From assembly GCA_963556255.1 (NCBI GenBank), contig OY744617.1, forward strand, positions 23,040,808-23,104,807: a stretch of 64,000 nt of DNA, written 5' to 3'. Of this stretch, positions 1 through 11,116 are shown one piece after another. Both the position numbers and the translations under genes were made by a program. The notes beneath the pieces were generated by a model. That model ran no database searches, was not told where the DNA came from, and was given only the letters and a program-made list of their open reading frames with translations. Within the stretch, counting starts at the first letter, position 1; each line of letters opens with the position of its first letter. Origin of the DNA: Allolobophora icterica. Taxonomy: Eukaryota; Annelida; Clitellata; Crassiclitellata; Lumbricidae.

Positions 1-371
1 TGTCCAATAGGTGGAATAATATATCTCCATTTCTTTCAACCGTAGTCAATCTCTCTTCCTGGTACGCGTCCTTCCATTAATCTGGTTCCCCGTTCTACCT
101 GCAACAACAGGCCGGCCATTAATTAGGGTTTATCTCTTTCTCGCAATCCCGGTTGAAGGATGGGGATTAGCGGCGTCCTCTCGCGGTCATCGATTGCGGG
201 GTGAATTATTTACACATCGACCGCATAGCTGCGGCTGGATGAAACAGCCAGCCGCACACTATTCTTCAATTAGCCCCACGTCCCGAGGGCAGTTCGGAAC
301 GTGCCCTTCATCGGAGAGGATTTTAAGGACATCAGATCAATAACACAGCCCAACGAAAGCTAGTAACCACG
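1..371. other. Unique sequence, no feature recognised
   Basis: Mixed-composition sequence with a few CpGs (around 170-240). No long reading frame, RNA gene or repeat is recognised. Confidence 0.5.
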
Positions 372-665
372 ATGAGCGGTCGGAAGGAGTAGGAGGGGAA
401 GGAGAAGGGAAAGGAGGAGGGAGGAGACGATAGAGGAGGAGGAAGAGGACGAGCAGAAAGAAGATGAGAAGAAGGAAATGAAGGAGGTGGAGGAGGAGGA
501 GGATATGATAGAGGAGGAGGAGGAGGAGTAGGAGGAGGAGGAGGAGGATATGATAGAGGAGGAGCAGTAAGAAGAAGAGAAGGAGGAGATGAAGGAGGAG
601 GAGGAAAGAGGAAGAAAAGAAGAAGGTGGAAGAGGAGGAGGAGGAGATGAAAGGAGCAGAAACCC
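372..665. repeat. Purine-rich GGA/GAG low-complexity tract
   Basis: Almost all purine on the plus strand, built from degenerate GGA, GAG and GAAG units with occasional GATATGATA interruptions, for example near 505 and 548. Reading frames across it give only Glu/Gly/Arg or Leu/Phe/Ser homopolymer-like products, so it is treated as simple repeat rather than gene. Purine density fades after about 660 but continues weakly to about 790. Confidence 0.85.
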
Positions 666-990
666 TAGAGAAAAGCAGGCTGAGAAGGAGGCGTATGAAG
701 GCGGAGTGGAGAATGCTGATGAAGAGGTAGAAAAATTTGTAGAACGAGAAGAGGAAAATGTCAGATTGAAGAAGAGAGAGCAGTGAGAAGAAAGACAACT
801 GAAACAGAGAGTAGAAACGGAGAAGGCATATCACATTAAGAACAAAAATCAATTTACAAAGCTATATTGTGATATTCATTGACCTCTGTCTATTTCCTGT
901 CGACTATAATAAGACTCAAAATGAAGAGGAACTTATTACAATCTGAGGTTAGCATAGTGCAAGAAAGGAAATAAGTCAGGTCTTATACAA

Positions 991-1243
991 GTGCTAGATA
1001 AGATAGTGTAGTGGTTAGCGTAGTACAGCACTGTCAATCGAGTTGGGGGTTCAAACCCCCACCAGGGCAGAAATTTGGTTCGAGATTTCTGCTCCACATG
1101 TGCCCCCAAACATATAGCCAACTCAGCTATAATGAGTACACCGACCGTACGCTGTAAGTGGGAAGATGAGCCAGTAAGGTAGAGGAATGGCCACCCCCCT
1201 CTTATACCGAGGCTAAGAAAAATGAAATCACTAACACTTCATA
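991..1243 (+). mobile_element. SINE-A copy 1 (tRNA-Asp-like head)
   Basis: The head carries the box A-like string TAGTGTAGTGGTTAGCG, an anticodon-like CTGTCAA and the box B-like GGGGTTCAAACCCCC. It is followed by the family body (AGAAATTTGG, GCCAACTCAGCTATAATGAG, GTGGGAAGATGAG, CCGAGGCTAAGAAAA, ACTTCATA). The 3' end past ACTTCATATCC is missing or diverged. It reads in the same direction as the copies at 8770, 13229 and 18798. Confidence 0.8.
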
Positions 1244-1300
1244 TCCAATAATACGTCAATATCCATCGCCTTCTTAGCGGAGGCAGTGGCAGAGAACTCG

Positions 1301-1500
1301 NNNNNNNNNNNNNNNNNNNNNNNNNNNNNNNNNNNNNNNNNNNNNNNNNNNNNNNNNNNNNNNNNNNNNNNNNNNNNNNNNNNNNNNNNNNNNNNNNNNN
1401 NNNNNNNNNNNNNNNNNNNNNNNNNNNNNNNNNNNNNNNNNNNNNNNNNNNNNNNNNNNNNNNNNNNNNNNNNNNNNNNNNNNNNNNNNNNNNNNNNNNN
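1301..1500. other. Assembly gap of 200 N
   Basis: Exactly 200 unknown bases, directly followed by a (TGATAA)-type microsatellite. The gap probably marks collapse at simple repeat, and the round length suggests a placeholder. Translations crossing it are meaningless. Confidence 0.98.
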
Positions 1501-1508
1501 TGATAATG

Positions 1509-1545
<37 letters not shown>

Positions 1546-1578
1546 ACAATAACAATAATAATAAAAAATAATAATAAT
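1501..1578. repeat. (TGATAA)n / (AATAAT)n microsatellite
   Basis: Repeated TGATAA units run out of the assembly gap and decay into AATAAT and AATAAA units. Confidence 0.9.
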
Positions 1579-1689
1579 AACCTAGATACCCACAAACATA
1601 CCTACACTCAGTAGGGTATAGGTGTGTACGTATCTAGAGGGCAAAGAGGTGCAGCTTTGGTGATCAGAGCAATCTAGATCGAGTGTTGA

Positions 1690-2125
1690 TTGAAGCGGAA
1701 CAGAGAGGAGGATGGATGATCAATGGCCAACTATCGAGTGACAACCACCAGCAGACGAGCAGATGTAGTCGGGCGGCGGAGGAGGCATTAGAAAGCGTTC
1801 TTTCTTTCTTTACTCCTCCGTTCGTTCGGCCAATTATTTCGCCGGCAATGAAATTAATTGGAGCAGATGTATCGTTGCTTTGTGCCCGTCCAAGTCCAGT
1901 CAGTCTTCGACGGAGGACGCTGAATGCGTTCACACACACGACACACAAAGACCGCCTTCCTTCCTTCCCTCGCTCGATCGCCCGCCCGCCGCAGGCCCAC
2001 CAGCCGCCGACCGCTGCCGCCGCCGCAAGGCTGCATTTTCAGTCGTCGTCACTTCGTAGACGGCTATTTCGCGTGCCACTTATCATCGCCCTCGACTCGA
2101 TTAATCCGCATGTAGCCGAGGGCCG
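1690..2125. promoter_or_regulatory. GC/CpG-rich patch, possible promoter region
   Basis: GC- and CpG-rich compared with the surrounding AT-rich DNA, with runs such as CGCCCGCCCGCCGC near 1980 and GCCGCCGCCGCAAGG near 2017. It ends at a (GT)n tract. No start codon, splice site or protein family is recognised. A CpG-island-like regulatory role is inferred from composition only. Confidence 0.3.
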
Positions 2126-2127
2126 GC

Positions 2128-2195
2128 GTGTGTGTGTGTGTGTGTGTGTGTGTCTTTGTGTGTGTGTCTTTGTGTGTGTGTCTTTGTGAGTGTGT
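2128..2195. repeat. (GT)n microsatellite with CTTT interruptions
   Basis: GT dinucleotide run broken by three CTTTGTG interruptions, followed by a G-rich GGGAGGGGGAGGGG stretch to about 2217. Confidence 0.9.
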
Positions 2196-2880
2196 GGGAG
2201 GGGGAGGGGAGGGGGAGTGGCGCGCTGGACATTCAGAGAGTGCTAAACCGCTGCTGGCTTTATCGTAAATGTCCAGGATATGATCTCGGTTTGTTGTGAG
2301 CATACTAGGGAAATTCAGTGGGATAGATTTAGTCAGATTTCGTATAAGGAGACACATTTTTGTTTAATGCACAATTTAAAACGAAGTTAAGGAAAGGAAG
2401 GGTAGTACAAGGGCGGATCTGGCGGGGAGGCAAACCGGCCATCACCCAACCCCAATGATTGTGGGGCTTCACCTCTGAGTTGGTCGCCCTACACGTTTTC
2501 TGGCAAGGGTAGCTATGGTAATATTGTCATAATGCTGGTAATACTGTTAAAGCAGACGTGAGAAAACGGGTAAACAAAGGTCGAAAAGGTAAAGGTGGAA
2601 ATGTCATTGAAACTGTCCAAAAAGTGAGACATAAGACAGGAAAAGTGTGAAATCTGACTAAAACTAAAAAAGTCATAAGTTATTTTGGGCAGCATTAAAC
2701 CCTGGAAAATCGGTGAGGACTTACAAAGAATGACTGAATGAAATGACTTTAATATCCATGGTAACATAGTCTGAGAAATAGAAAGGTACTAACAATCAAG
2801 TCGACAAAGGTATTGACATGAAAGAGAGATACAGATAAATGAACAGATATTGGAATGACAAATATTGCCACCATGAATTG

Positions 2881-2992
<112 letters not shown>

Positions 2993-3379
2993 GGAGATGC
3001 ACTGAAAGAGCAATGTAGTTGTCATGACACTGTGCTGAATCAAAAGGACAAGAGACACACTCCATTTGTGTATGATGGCTTCATTTTGAAAATAGAGAGA
3101 GAGAGAGATTGATCAGTCAGCTTCTATTACAGCATATCTATTTCAACACACATGCTGAACATCACTGCAACTTCTACAGTGGCATAAATCTGGATTCATT
3201 CATTCATTTTGAAATTCAATATGGCGTCCCCTCAAGTTACCTACTCAGAAGCGCTCCCAGCCCAACCACGGCAATATAAACTGGACTGTATGGACATAGG
3301 CCGCCAGTCGTTGGTGCTCTAACTTTGAGGCTGTGGACGTGCAAAAAATAAATAGCTGTGTACTCAGATAAGAAGATGA

Positions 3380-3640
3380 AGAAGAAGAGCAGTCCCTGGG
3401 TATGAAGTGTTAGTGACTTAATTTTCTTAGCTTCAGCATATGAGGGCTGGTGGCCAGTCCTCTTCCTTGCCGTCTCATCTTCCCACCAACAGTGTACGGT
3501 CAGTGTACTCATCATAGCTGAGTTGGCTATGGGGTGCAGGTGGAACAGAAATCTGGAACCAAATTTCTGTCCTGGTGGGGATTTGAACCCCCAACCTCTC
3601 GATTGATGGTCCAGCAACTGCTACACTATCAAGCACCCTC
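3380..3640 (-). mobile_element. SINE-A copy 2, reverse orientation
   Basis: Reverse complement of the SINE-A consensus and close to full length. It runs from AGAAGAGCAGTCCC (3' end of the element) through TTTTCTTAGCTTC, TCTTCCCACCAACAGTGTAC and GAGTTGGCTATGG to the box B complement GGGATTTGAACCCCCAACC and the head complement CTACACTATCAAGCACCC. Frames of about 126 and 60 codons across it are chance openings. Confidence 0.85.
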
Positions 3641-4430
3641 TGTGCTTGGAGAAGATGGGTTAAAACAATCCAATCTGTGGGTTCAATGCCTACTGATTAT
3701 AAAAGTAACTTGCTGATAACAAATGGTATTTAAGTTAAATAATAACTTAGTGAATAACAAATACATGGGCTTGTGAAGCAAGTTCGTAATCGTCATTGTA
3801 AACTGCACATTTCTAAAGTGCTGGTCTAAACCTCAGCGCAAAGCACCAGCTCATTCATGAGCACTGCAGGCTGTGTTCATTTTTAAAATTTTTCTACACA
3901 TAATTTGCCTAAACTGAGCTGCTCATCATATACTAATTATATTATTTAGTGCAGACCATCAACCAAAGTCCCCCAGACCATTACTGGTCCCCTTTAAGAC
4001 CCACTGGTGCAGGCATTATAATGTAATACATATCTGTGTTTGCACTCTACAACATGCCACACTGTATGACCTACAATGACCCCCTCTTGGGAGAGTCCAT
4101 TGTGCTCCAGGAGACTGAAGAGGCCACTCAGGCAGCCATGCTTCCTGACTGATGAACAGTTTGTTCCAAATGACATTTGACATCAGTTCAACCAGCAAAG
4201 ACTCTGTTGTTTTAATGGAGCTATAAAAATGATCAATTACTTTTACAATTTCTTTTTATCTATGTGAATCGTAAAGACCCTCCTGTGTAAATGTTCAGCC
4301 AGGCACATCAAGGACATTTCTTATGAGCCGAGAGTTCCATAGAAAGAAAGAATTACTTTTGTGTTTATTATCAATGCTGTCAATATATTCGTTCATCTGT
4401 GCAATACATTTCCTTCTTGTAACCCTCCTT
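3641..4430. other. Unique AT-rich sequence, nothing recognised
   Basis: No reading frame with recognisable similarity, no repeat and no RNA signature. Confidence 0.5.
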
Positions 4431-4775
<345 letters not shown>

Positions 4776-5969
4776 GTGTGTCTCTCTCTCCTCTTCTGCT
4801 CTGGCCCACAATATCTTCTTCGTCTGGCTAAACCATGTCTGATCTAATTTCTCAGTCTCTGACTTAATAGTATTGATTGTTGTCCATTGCTTCAGCCCAC
4901 CATCTCCCATCCTTCCATCCGTCCATCTGTTTAACACCGCCTCCGGAATCTATAAGTCTTCTGCTTCCACAGCCTCCATCTCAGATGCTCTGCTCCTCAT
5001 CCCATGTTCAATCGTTTACCGTTGCAAAGGATTCTGCTACCGATTAACTGGATGTACTGGTTGCTCTGAGCTCCATGACCTCCTTAAAAACATCACTCAG
5101 TCAAATAATGAATTACAACTCAAAAACAAACTGGAATAATGTACAAAATAGTTCCACATGATGTAAGAATTCAGCGTCCTCACCATTATTGGTTTCTAAC
5201 ACCACAGATTTGATACATATAATTAATGTCAAATGTAACAACACCCTTGTTCCTTACTATGACCTCATTTAACCCATTGCATTTCTTATTGGTCATTCTT
5301 TTCTTGAATTGTGAAAATAATATTGTCAGTATCACACTTTCTTTCATTTACTGACACACACAGCAATATATCATCACAAACATATAAGAATTGTAATAGA
5401 AGTATGACTTGTAACTTAAGCACAACATTGACCCAGGTCAATAAGTCAGTCGAAGAGAGTCATTTAGACCCTCTAAGGACTCAGATGGCTCATTTACAAG
5501 GTTAATACATGAAGTTAATGCAAGCATTTTTGAATTATTATTATCATTGCTATTAGAGATGGGATGCTGGAAAGATTGTTGTTATGTTAGTTGGTTCAAT
5601 CATTCAGGAAAAATAAGTTATTGTGTCCAAGACTGTAGAACTTGCTACCAATGGGCCACACAAATTGTCTGCATTAGATTATGTTTGTTATGTTATTGAA
5701 CATGTGGTAAATACGATTACTGTAACGTAACAAACAATTACAAGTAACTAAGAACTGAGATATTTTCTACCGTATCCGTAACCTCCACACTGGAAAAATT
5801 GATATCCATTTATGCAGAGTGGATATGTAGATTAATTAACGATCCAGATGTTAAACTGGAAGCAGTGGCTGATCACATATCTTCTTATTTTTGCATTGGC
5901 CAGCTTATCATCCAATCTACATAGACAAGTTCTTTTCTTCTCCTACATGTTTTATAATGATTCTTTTCA
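4776..5969. other. Unique sequence, nothing recognised
   Basis: AT-rich. A frame of 88 codons near 4873-5139 has no recognisable domain and no supporting splice context. Confidence 0.45.
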
Positions 5970-7012
5970 CTGACATGACATCATGTTGTAAACCATTGGA
6001 TTACGGCTCCAACAGGCGATTGTCAAGTTCAAACAATGCACTGGCATTCTAACTCTGTTTATTCTAACTGTGTTACTGTAAAGAAGCACTGTGAAATTTC
6101 AATTGTACTTTACTTCTACATGGCTCAGTTTCACAAACTACAAGTACCTGAACTCAGAAAGAAATTGCAACAGGCAGAAGTGTTCTACAAAGCTACGACC
6201 ATAGTGCCTTACCACTAATTGGGGGAGGGGTCTTCACAGTCTAATCTACAGTTTACTGTCTTAACACACTGTGGCTGGGCTATGGTATTGCCACAGTCAT
6301 CTGGGTTTTGATGGCCCTATTTCCTATGATCAGTTCATTTTGCCCGAGGTGCAAAATAATTGACTGAGAATTTCTGTCCTCATCAGTCAAAGGCAACATA
6401 AACATGGAAACAATGAAAGATAAAACATTTGGGCACATATTTACACACGTGCTCTTCAGAAGGGTAAATATTTACCTAGATTCCATAAACGCTCTGCAGG
6501 GGGTGATACAGACAATCCCGGAGGAGGTTAAGAAGGCTGCCAGTAACTTCAAAAGCTTCTGGAATCAATGGTACGCTGGCTGTCCCGTCCACCAAAGGGT
6601 CTAGCATGAGCATTTAGACAAAGGTGCTGTTTGCATATCAAAGGCTGTAGATAGGAGGACCATCTTGTTGGCAGAGACTGTCCAATGGACCCCCAGTGAG
6701 TTGTATAACTGGGAACTTCTTAGATGTGTTTGGCAACAACTATGAATAAGAATTCCAAGCAAATGTGAAATGCTTGAGAGCAACACGAGATCAAAGCTCT
6801 TTATAAATCAGAACCTAAGAGAAAGACCCACACATCAAACAAACCAAGCATTCTGAAGTAGAGTTAGTCACAGACATGAAAGCATATTTTGCTCCTGAAC
6901 ATGCCTCTCACCTTGAGGCATAAACAGAGTTAGAATGCCAGTGCATTGTTTGAACTTGACAATCGACTTTTGGAGCCATAATCCAACCGTTTACAACATG
7001 ATGTCATGTCAG
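5970..7012. mobile_element. 1.04-kb segment bounded by 92-bp inverted repeats
   Basis: The arm at 5970-6061 and the reverse complement of the arm at 6921-7012 are both 92 bp and differ at five positions by hand alignment (about 95% identity). Both start CTGACATGACATCATG on the outside and end ACTCTGTTTA on the inside. The 859-bp interior has no convincing ORF: frames of 60-66 codons carry no known motif. A target duplication is not evident. It could be a non-autonomous DNA transposon or fold-back element, or two inverted insertions of one short repeat. Confidence 0.6.
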
Positions 7013-7288
7013 ACTCTTGTTGTCAGCTCTGTCCTTGAGCAGAATGAGCATTCTCCTCCAGGGCCACTCCACCACTGCCCATTCTCTGGTAGTGCCAGTC
7101 CCAAGCCTGGAGAAAGGAGGAGAGCGACGCTAATCATCCTTGTTATGACACAGCCTCAGTAAACAACAACTAACCAACCAAGCCTATGAAGAGGACAACT
7201 GTCTAAAGGGGCATTCATACCTCAAAGGTGCAACTACAAACCTCTCCTTTAATCTTACCATGTCTCTACCCATAAGATTTCGGCCTGG

Positions 7289-7480
7289 TTTACCTATTGG
7301 ATATTGACTGGCTTACTGTTGGATATTGACTGGCTTACCTATTGGATATTGACTGGCTTACCTATTGGATGCTGACTGGCTTACCTATTGGACATTGACT
7401 GGCTTACCTGTTGGATATTGACTGGCTTATCCATTGGCTATTGACTGGCTTACCTACTGGATACTGACTGGCTTCTCCAA
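7289..7480. repeat. 23-bp minisatellite, about 8 copies
   Basis: Unit approximates TTACCTATTGGATATTGACTGGC's first 20 bases TTACCTATTGGATATTGACT, followed by GGC. Copies diverge at a few positions, including TGCTG, CATTG and ATCCATTGGC variants near the 3' end. Confidence 0.9.
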
Positions 7481-7608
7481 TGGAATATGATCTGTTACTA
7501 TGACTTTGCCTAAAATCTTGTGCATCATAAGAAATTGCTGGATAGATAATTAATATAACTGAGGACATAACATCACTTGGGCTAACATTAAGGGGGGCAA
7601 TAATAGAC

Positions 7609-7697
7609 TTGACAAATAACCGAGGACAATGGAGATCATTTATTCGTACCCATCGCCGCCAAATGGCTGGCGTCAGGAACTGATGATGATGATGATA
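7609..7697 (+). repeat. Repeat family F copy with (GAT)n tail
   Basis: Reads GACTTGACAAATAAC, GACAATGGAGATCATTTATT, CCAAATGGCTGGCGTCAGG, AACTGATGATGATGATGAT. The same order recurs at 46852 on this strand and, in reverse, at 9405, 12836 and 30144, with weaker copies at 16440 and 33648. The tail is the microsatellite itself, as expected of the 3' end of a retroelement. Confidence 0.65.
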
Positions 7698-8759
7698 GAA
7701 GTCATTAGAGCAGATCTACAGATAATCAGCCGATCCTGTTTCCCTGTTCTGATGATTTCATTTAGCTCTAGATGAGCTTTAATTAAATGTAAACCTTCCT
7801 CGAGGAGTTATTACCATTTCGTGTTGACTGCTAATAGCCAATCAGTCTTTCGCCTCAAAACCTTCTAACGCCAAAACATTTGCAGTTCTGCAATAATTGT
7901 GTTGTTGTCATATTTCTGGTTCACCAACACCTCTGATTTCAACAGACTGTTGTTGACAAAGGCACTTAACACAGAAGGAACGACACTACCTTACAACGAA
8001 ATAATTACTCATCAACCAGCCTGCCCTCAATTATGCTCTATCGTAGCTATGAACAGGTTTTTGCTGCATGCTTCATCTTCATGTTTATCATCTTCATTAT
8101 ATGCGCATTCTTCTTCTTGATCTTGATCTTTATAGTCATCTTCTTTTCTTCATCTTCTTTATTTTTATCTTCTTTATCTTTATCTTCGTCTTCACTGTCT
8201 GCTTCTTCTTTTGCTGCATCCACTGTCTCCCCCCTCTCCCTCTCCGTCTTCTGTTTCAGTGCAAATTACTCCTGTCTGGTGTCATAAATCCTGCAATCCC
8301 ATTTGCTCCCACTCGAGCAAAGGCCTACTGTAGAGTTTCCTTTCCATCAGCCATCTTCTTCTATTCTTTGAGCTGTCTAATTTCTCATCTCTGACGCATC
8401 ATATCCAATTTATCTGGATTTGTTCTACGGCTTATTTTCATGTATAACCACTATTAACTCCGGCTGGCAAGGCAGCATAAATCTGCCACTTGATTGGACA
8501 CGCATCTCAGCATCATCATCGCATAAGCCACATATTTAGAAAACTTGTAAAAAATTGCAACAAAAGCAAAAGCCCTGCATTTTTATACTTAAGGTGTCTG
8601 ACATAAAACTATATATTCACGTAAATGCCGGGTCAGATTTGTGCCATGCTTTTGATGTGCAGTGTGTTTTAATGCACTGTCAGATGTACTTTCAGGTACA
8701 TGGTGCTGCAGGGTAAGGTCAGAGCTGTGGTATGGTAACTGCTCATTAATGCATGCCTG
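7698..8759. other. Unique sequence with a pyrimidine-rich stretch
   Basis: No gene recognised. 8060-8260 is rich in TCTTCAT and TTCTTC units on the plus strand. This opens Phe/Leu/Ser-rich frames that look like membrane segments but are compositional artefacts. Confidence 0.5.
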
Positions 8760-8769
8760 TAGTTTTCAG

Positions 8770-9048
8770 GGGGGTGCTCGATAGTGTAGTGGTTAGCGTA
8801 CTGGACTGTCAATCGGGAGTTCAAATCACCATCAGGGCAGAAATTTGGTTAGGGATTTCTGCTCCACCTGCACTCCATAGCCAACTCAGCTATAATGAGT
8901 TTGCTAACCGTACACTGTCGGTGGGAAGGTGATAAGACAAGGGAGAGGACTGGTCACTCACCCTCATATGCCAAGGCTAAGAAAACGAAGTTGTTAACAT
9001 TCATACCCATGGCTGCCTCAGGGTTAGCTTCAGAGACTGCTCTTCTTC
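8770..9048 (+). mobile_element. SINE-A copy 3, complete, with target-site duplication
   Basis: Best reference copy. It is 279 bp and flanked by the perfect 10-bp direct repeat TAGTTTTCAG at 8760-8769 and 9049-9058. The head (GGTGCTCGATAGTGTAGTGG, TTAGCG, ACTGTCAAT, GAGTTCAAATC) resembles a tRNA-Asp(GTC) gene with A and B boxes. The body continues to GGGTTAGCTTCAGAGACTGC and ends CTCTTCTTC without a poly(A). It should be transcribed by RNA polymerase III and mobilised by a partner LINE; both statements are inference from the SINE class. Confidence 0.88.
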
Positions 9049-9404
9049 TAGTTTTCAGAGGTGAGGTTCTGGTGGCTAACAGATCTTTGGACTGAAGCGC
9101 ATACATAACAACAGTAATCTCACAACCAATAATTAGTACCAGGATATGTCCCAGGATACGCTAAGCAATGGTAAATTAAAAGATAAAAGGGTAGTATTAA
9201 AGGATTCATGACAAGATGCTAAATTATGCCTATAGGATCCTATGATATATTGGTCTACAGTCTACACATCTGTGTGCAGGAAGTGGTTTGTAATTTCTGA
9301 TATGTCCTGGAGGGATGTTTCCAACTGTTCACTGATTCAACTTCAGATAACCCTTGGAGACCACAGTGCTCAAACAGTTTCTTTAAACACACTTTGATGA
9401 CTAT

Positions 9405-9590
9405 AGCTATCATCATCATCATCATCATCGTCATCGTCATCATCACCACCACCACCATCATCATCATTATCATCATCATCATCATCATCGTCGTCGTCGT
9501 CGTCATCATCATCATCATCAATCAGTTCCTGCCTGCCATGGGTATGAATAAATGATCTCCATTGTCCTTATGTCCTCATTTATTTATATT
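9405..9590 (-). repeat. Family F copy plus (ATC)n microsatellite
   Basis: Positions 9411-9520 are (ATC)n with CGT and ACC variants. They are followed by ATCAGTTCCTGCCTGCCATG, GGTATGAATAAATGATCTCC and ATTGTCCTTATGTCC, the reverse complement of the family F body. The element's 3' end therefore abuts the microsatellite. Confidence 0.65.
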
Positions 9591-9845
9591 ATCTGTCCAG
9601 AGTGATCTTGGTTTCTCATTTCCTTCAAATCTTGCATGTAGTGCATTGCGTGGAATTTGGTCGACTACAGCTATTGGTTGGTTATAGATCAACTGGATGT
9701 CCTTAATAAACGCTTAACATTCTGTAGCAAACCCTGCCTGAGAGAGGAACTTAGAAAATTTTGTGTTGTAAAAGCATTCCTATCACATCTGTCGTAAGCC
9801 TAAACTAATTTCGTATGTATATACGTACATATCTTAAACTGAATA

Positions 9846-10027
9846 TCTCTTCTTCTTCTTCTTCTTTCTTCTCTTCCATCAGTTTCCAGACGATGAGGCT
9901 CTTATGAAGTTTCTCCATAGTGTTCTGTCTCTGACAGTTTCGCGCACCATGGTTAAGTCCGTGCCTTTGCTCTTCAAGTCTTCCTTGACGTTGTCCATCC
10001 ACGTTTTTCGCGGTCTCCCTCTGCTTT
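9846..10027 (-). mobile_element. LINE fragment: C-terminus of an RTE-like ORF with (GAA)n tail
   Basis: On the minus strand the sequence reads RGRPRKTWMDNVKEDLKSKG and then TDLTMVRETVRDRTLWRNFI, ending RASSSGN at a TGA (9881-9879), followed by (GAA)n at 9846-9875. RGRP-[KR]-[KT]W-x-[DE]-x-[VI]K-x-DL followed by a W-R motif is the familiar C-terminal tail of many LINE polyproteins. Nothing of the reverse transcriptase core remains, so this is a 5'-truncated dead copy. The exact clade is uncertain. Confidence 0.7.
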
Positions 10028-10653
10028 AACTGAATATATGTATTCTAAATTATATTAGTTATATAAAACAGCTGTTTTAAATTAGAAATATTGCTTTCGA
10101 AATCTATGCTTGTGCCTGACGTTAAATGTTCAATTACTTCATGCTATCACGATTACAATTACACAGAAATTATCAAAAGAATATGAGGAAAGGTTCCGGA
10201 TACTGGCTTTCCTCTTCCAGATCAAGTCATCTGCCCGAAATGCCCCCAATTTCCATGGCCATGCAGGAGGAAAGACCGGATGGATCAATCAAACAAGCTG
10301 TAGAAACAGACCTCTCCTCCATCAATCTATCTATCTGCAGAACACAAAACCTGGCTGACTAGATACGTTCACCTCACAGGACATACAACAAATAAAACCC
10401 AATGACATAAATTTATCTGTTGGCCACATGAGATCAATACTGATATTCGTCTGAGAAAAGCAACGACTGAAAGCGATCTGCAGATGAGGAATTTGATTGG
10501 AGGCATGTCGAGAGAAAATCTGCTGATGGGTTTTCACCCAGACGTTAAAAGAAAACAGTCCAGACGCCAGACACGATGAGACACTAAAGCGATGACAAAA
10601 AGAAATGATTCTGGAAGAATAATTATCCAGTGAAGAACCATTGGGTCCCTAAC

Positions 10654-10654
<1 letters not shown>
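10028..10654. other. Unique sequence, nothing recognised
   Basis: Frames of 68-82 codons at 10110-10537 overlap on both strands and show no motif. Confidence 0.45.

Positions 10655-11116
<462 letters not shown>

Noticed and set aside
337..852. 171-codon minus-strand frame that resembles a multi-pass membrane protein
   Set aside because: It is the complement of a GGA/GAG purine tract, so Leu/Phe/Ser content is compositional.
991..1075. Possible genuine tRNA-Asp gene
   Set aside because: The head matches tRNA-Asp landmarks, but acceptor-stem pairing is poor and the same head recurs with a fixed 3' body, so it is a SINE. The same holds for 8770, 13229, 18798, 25653 and 45957.
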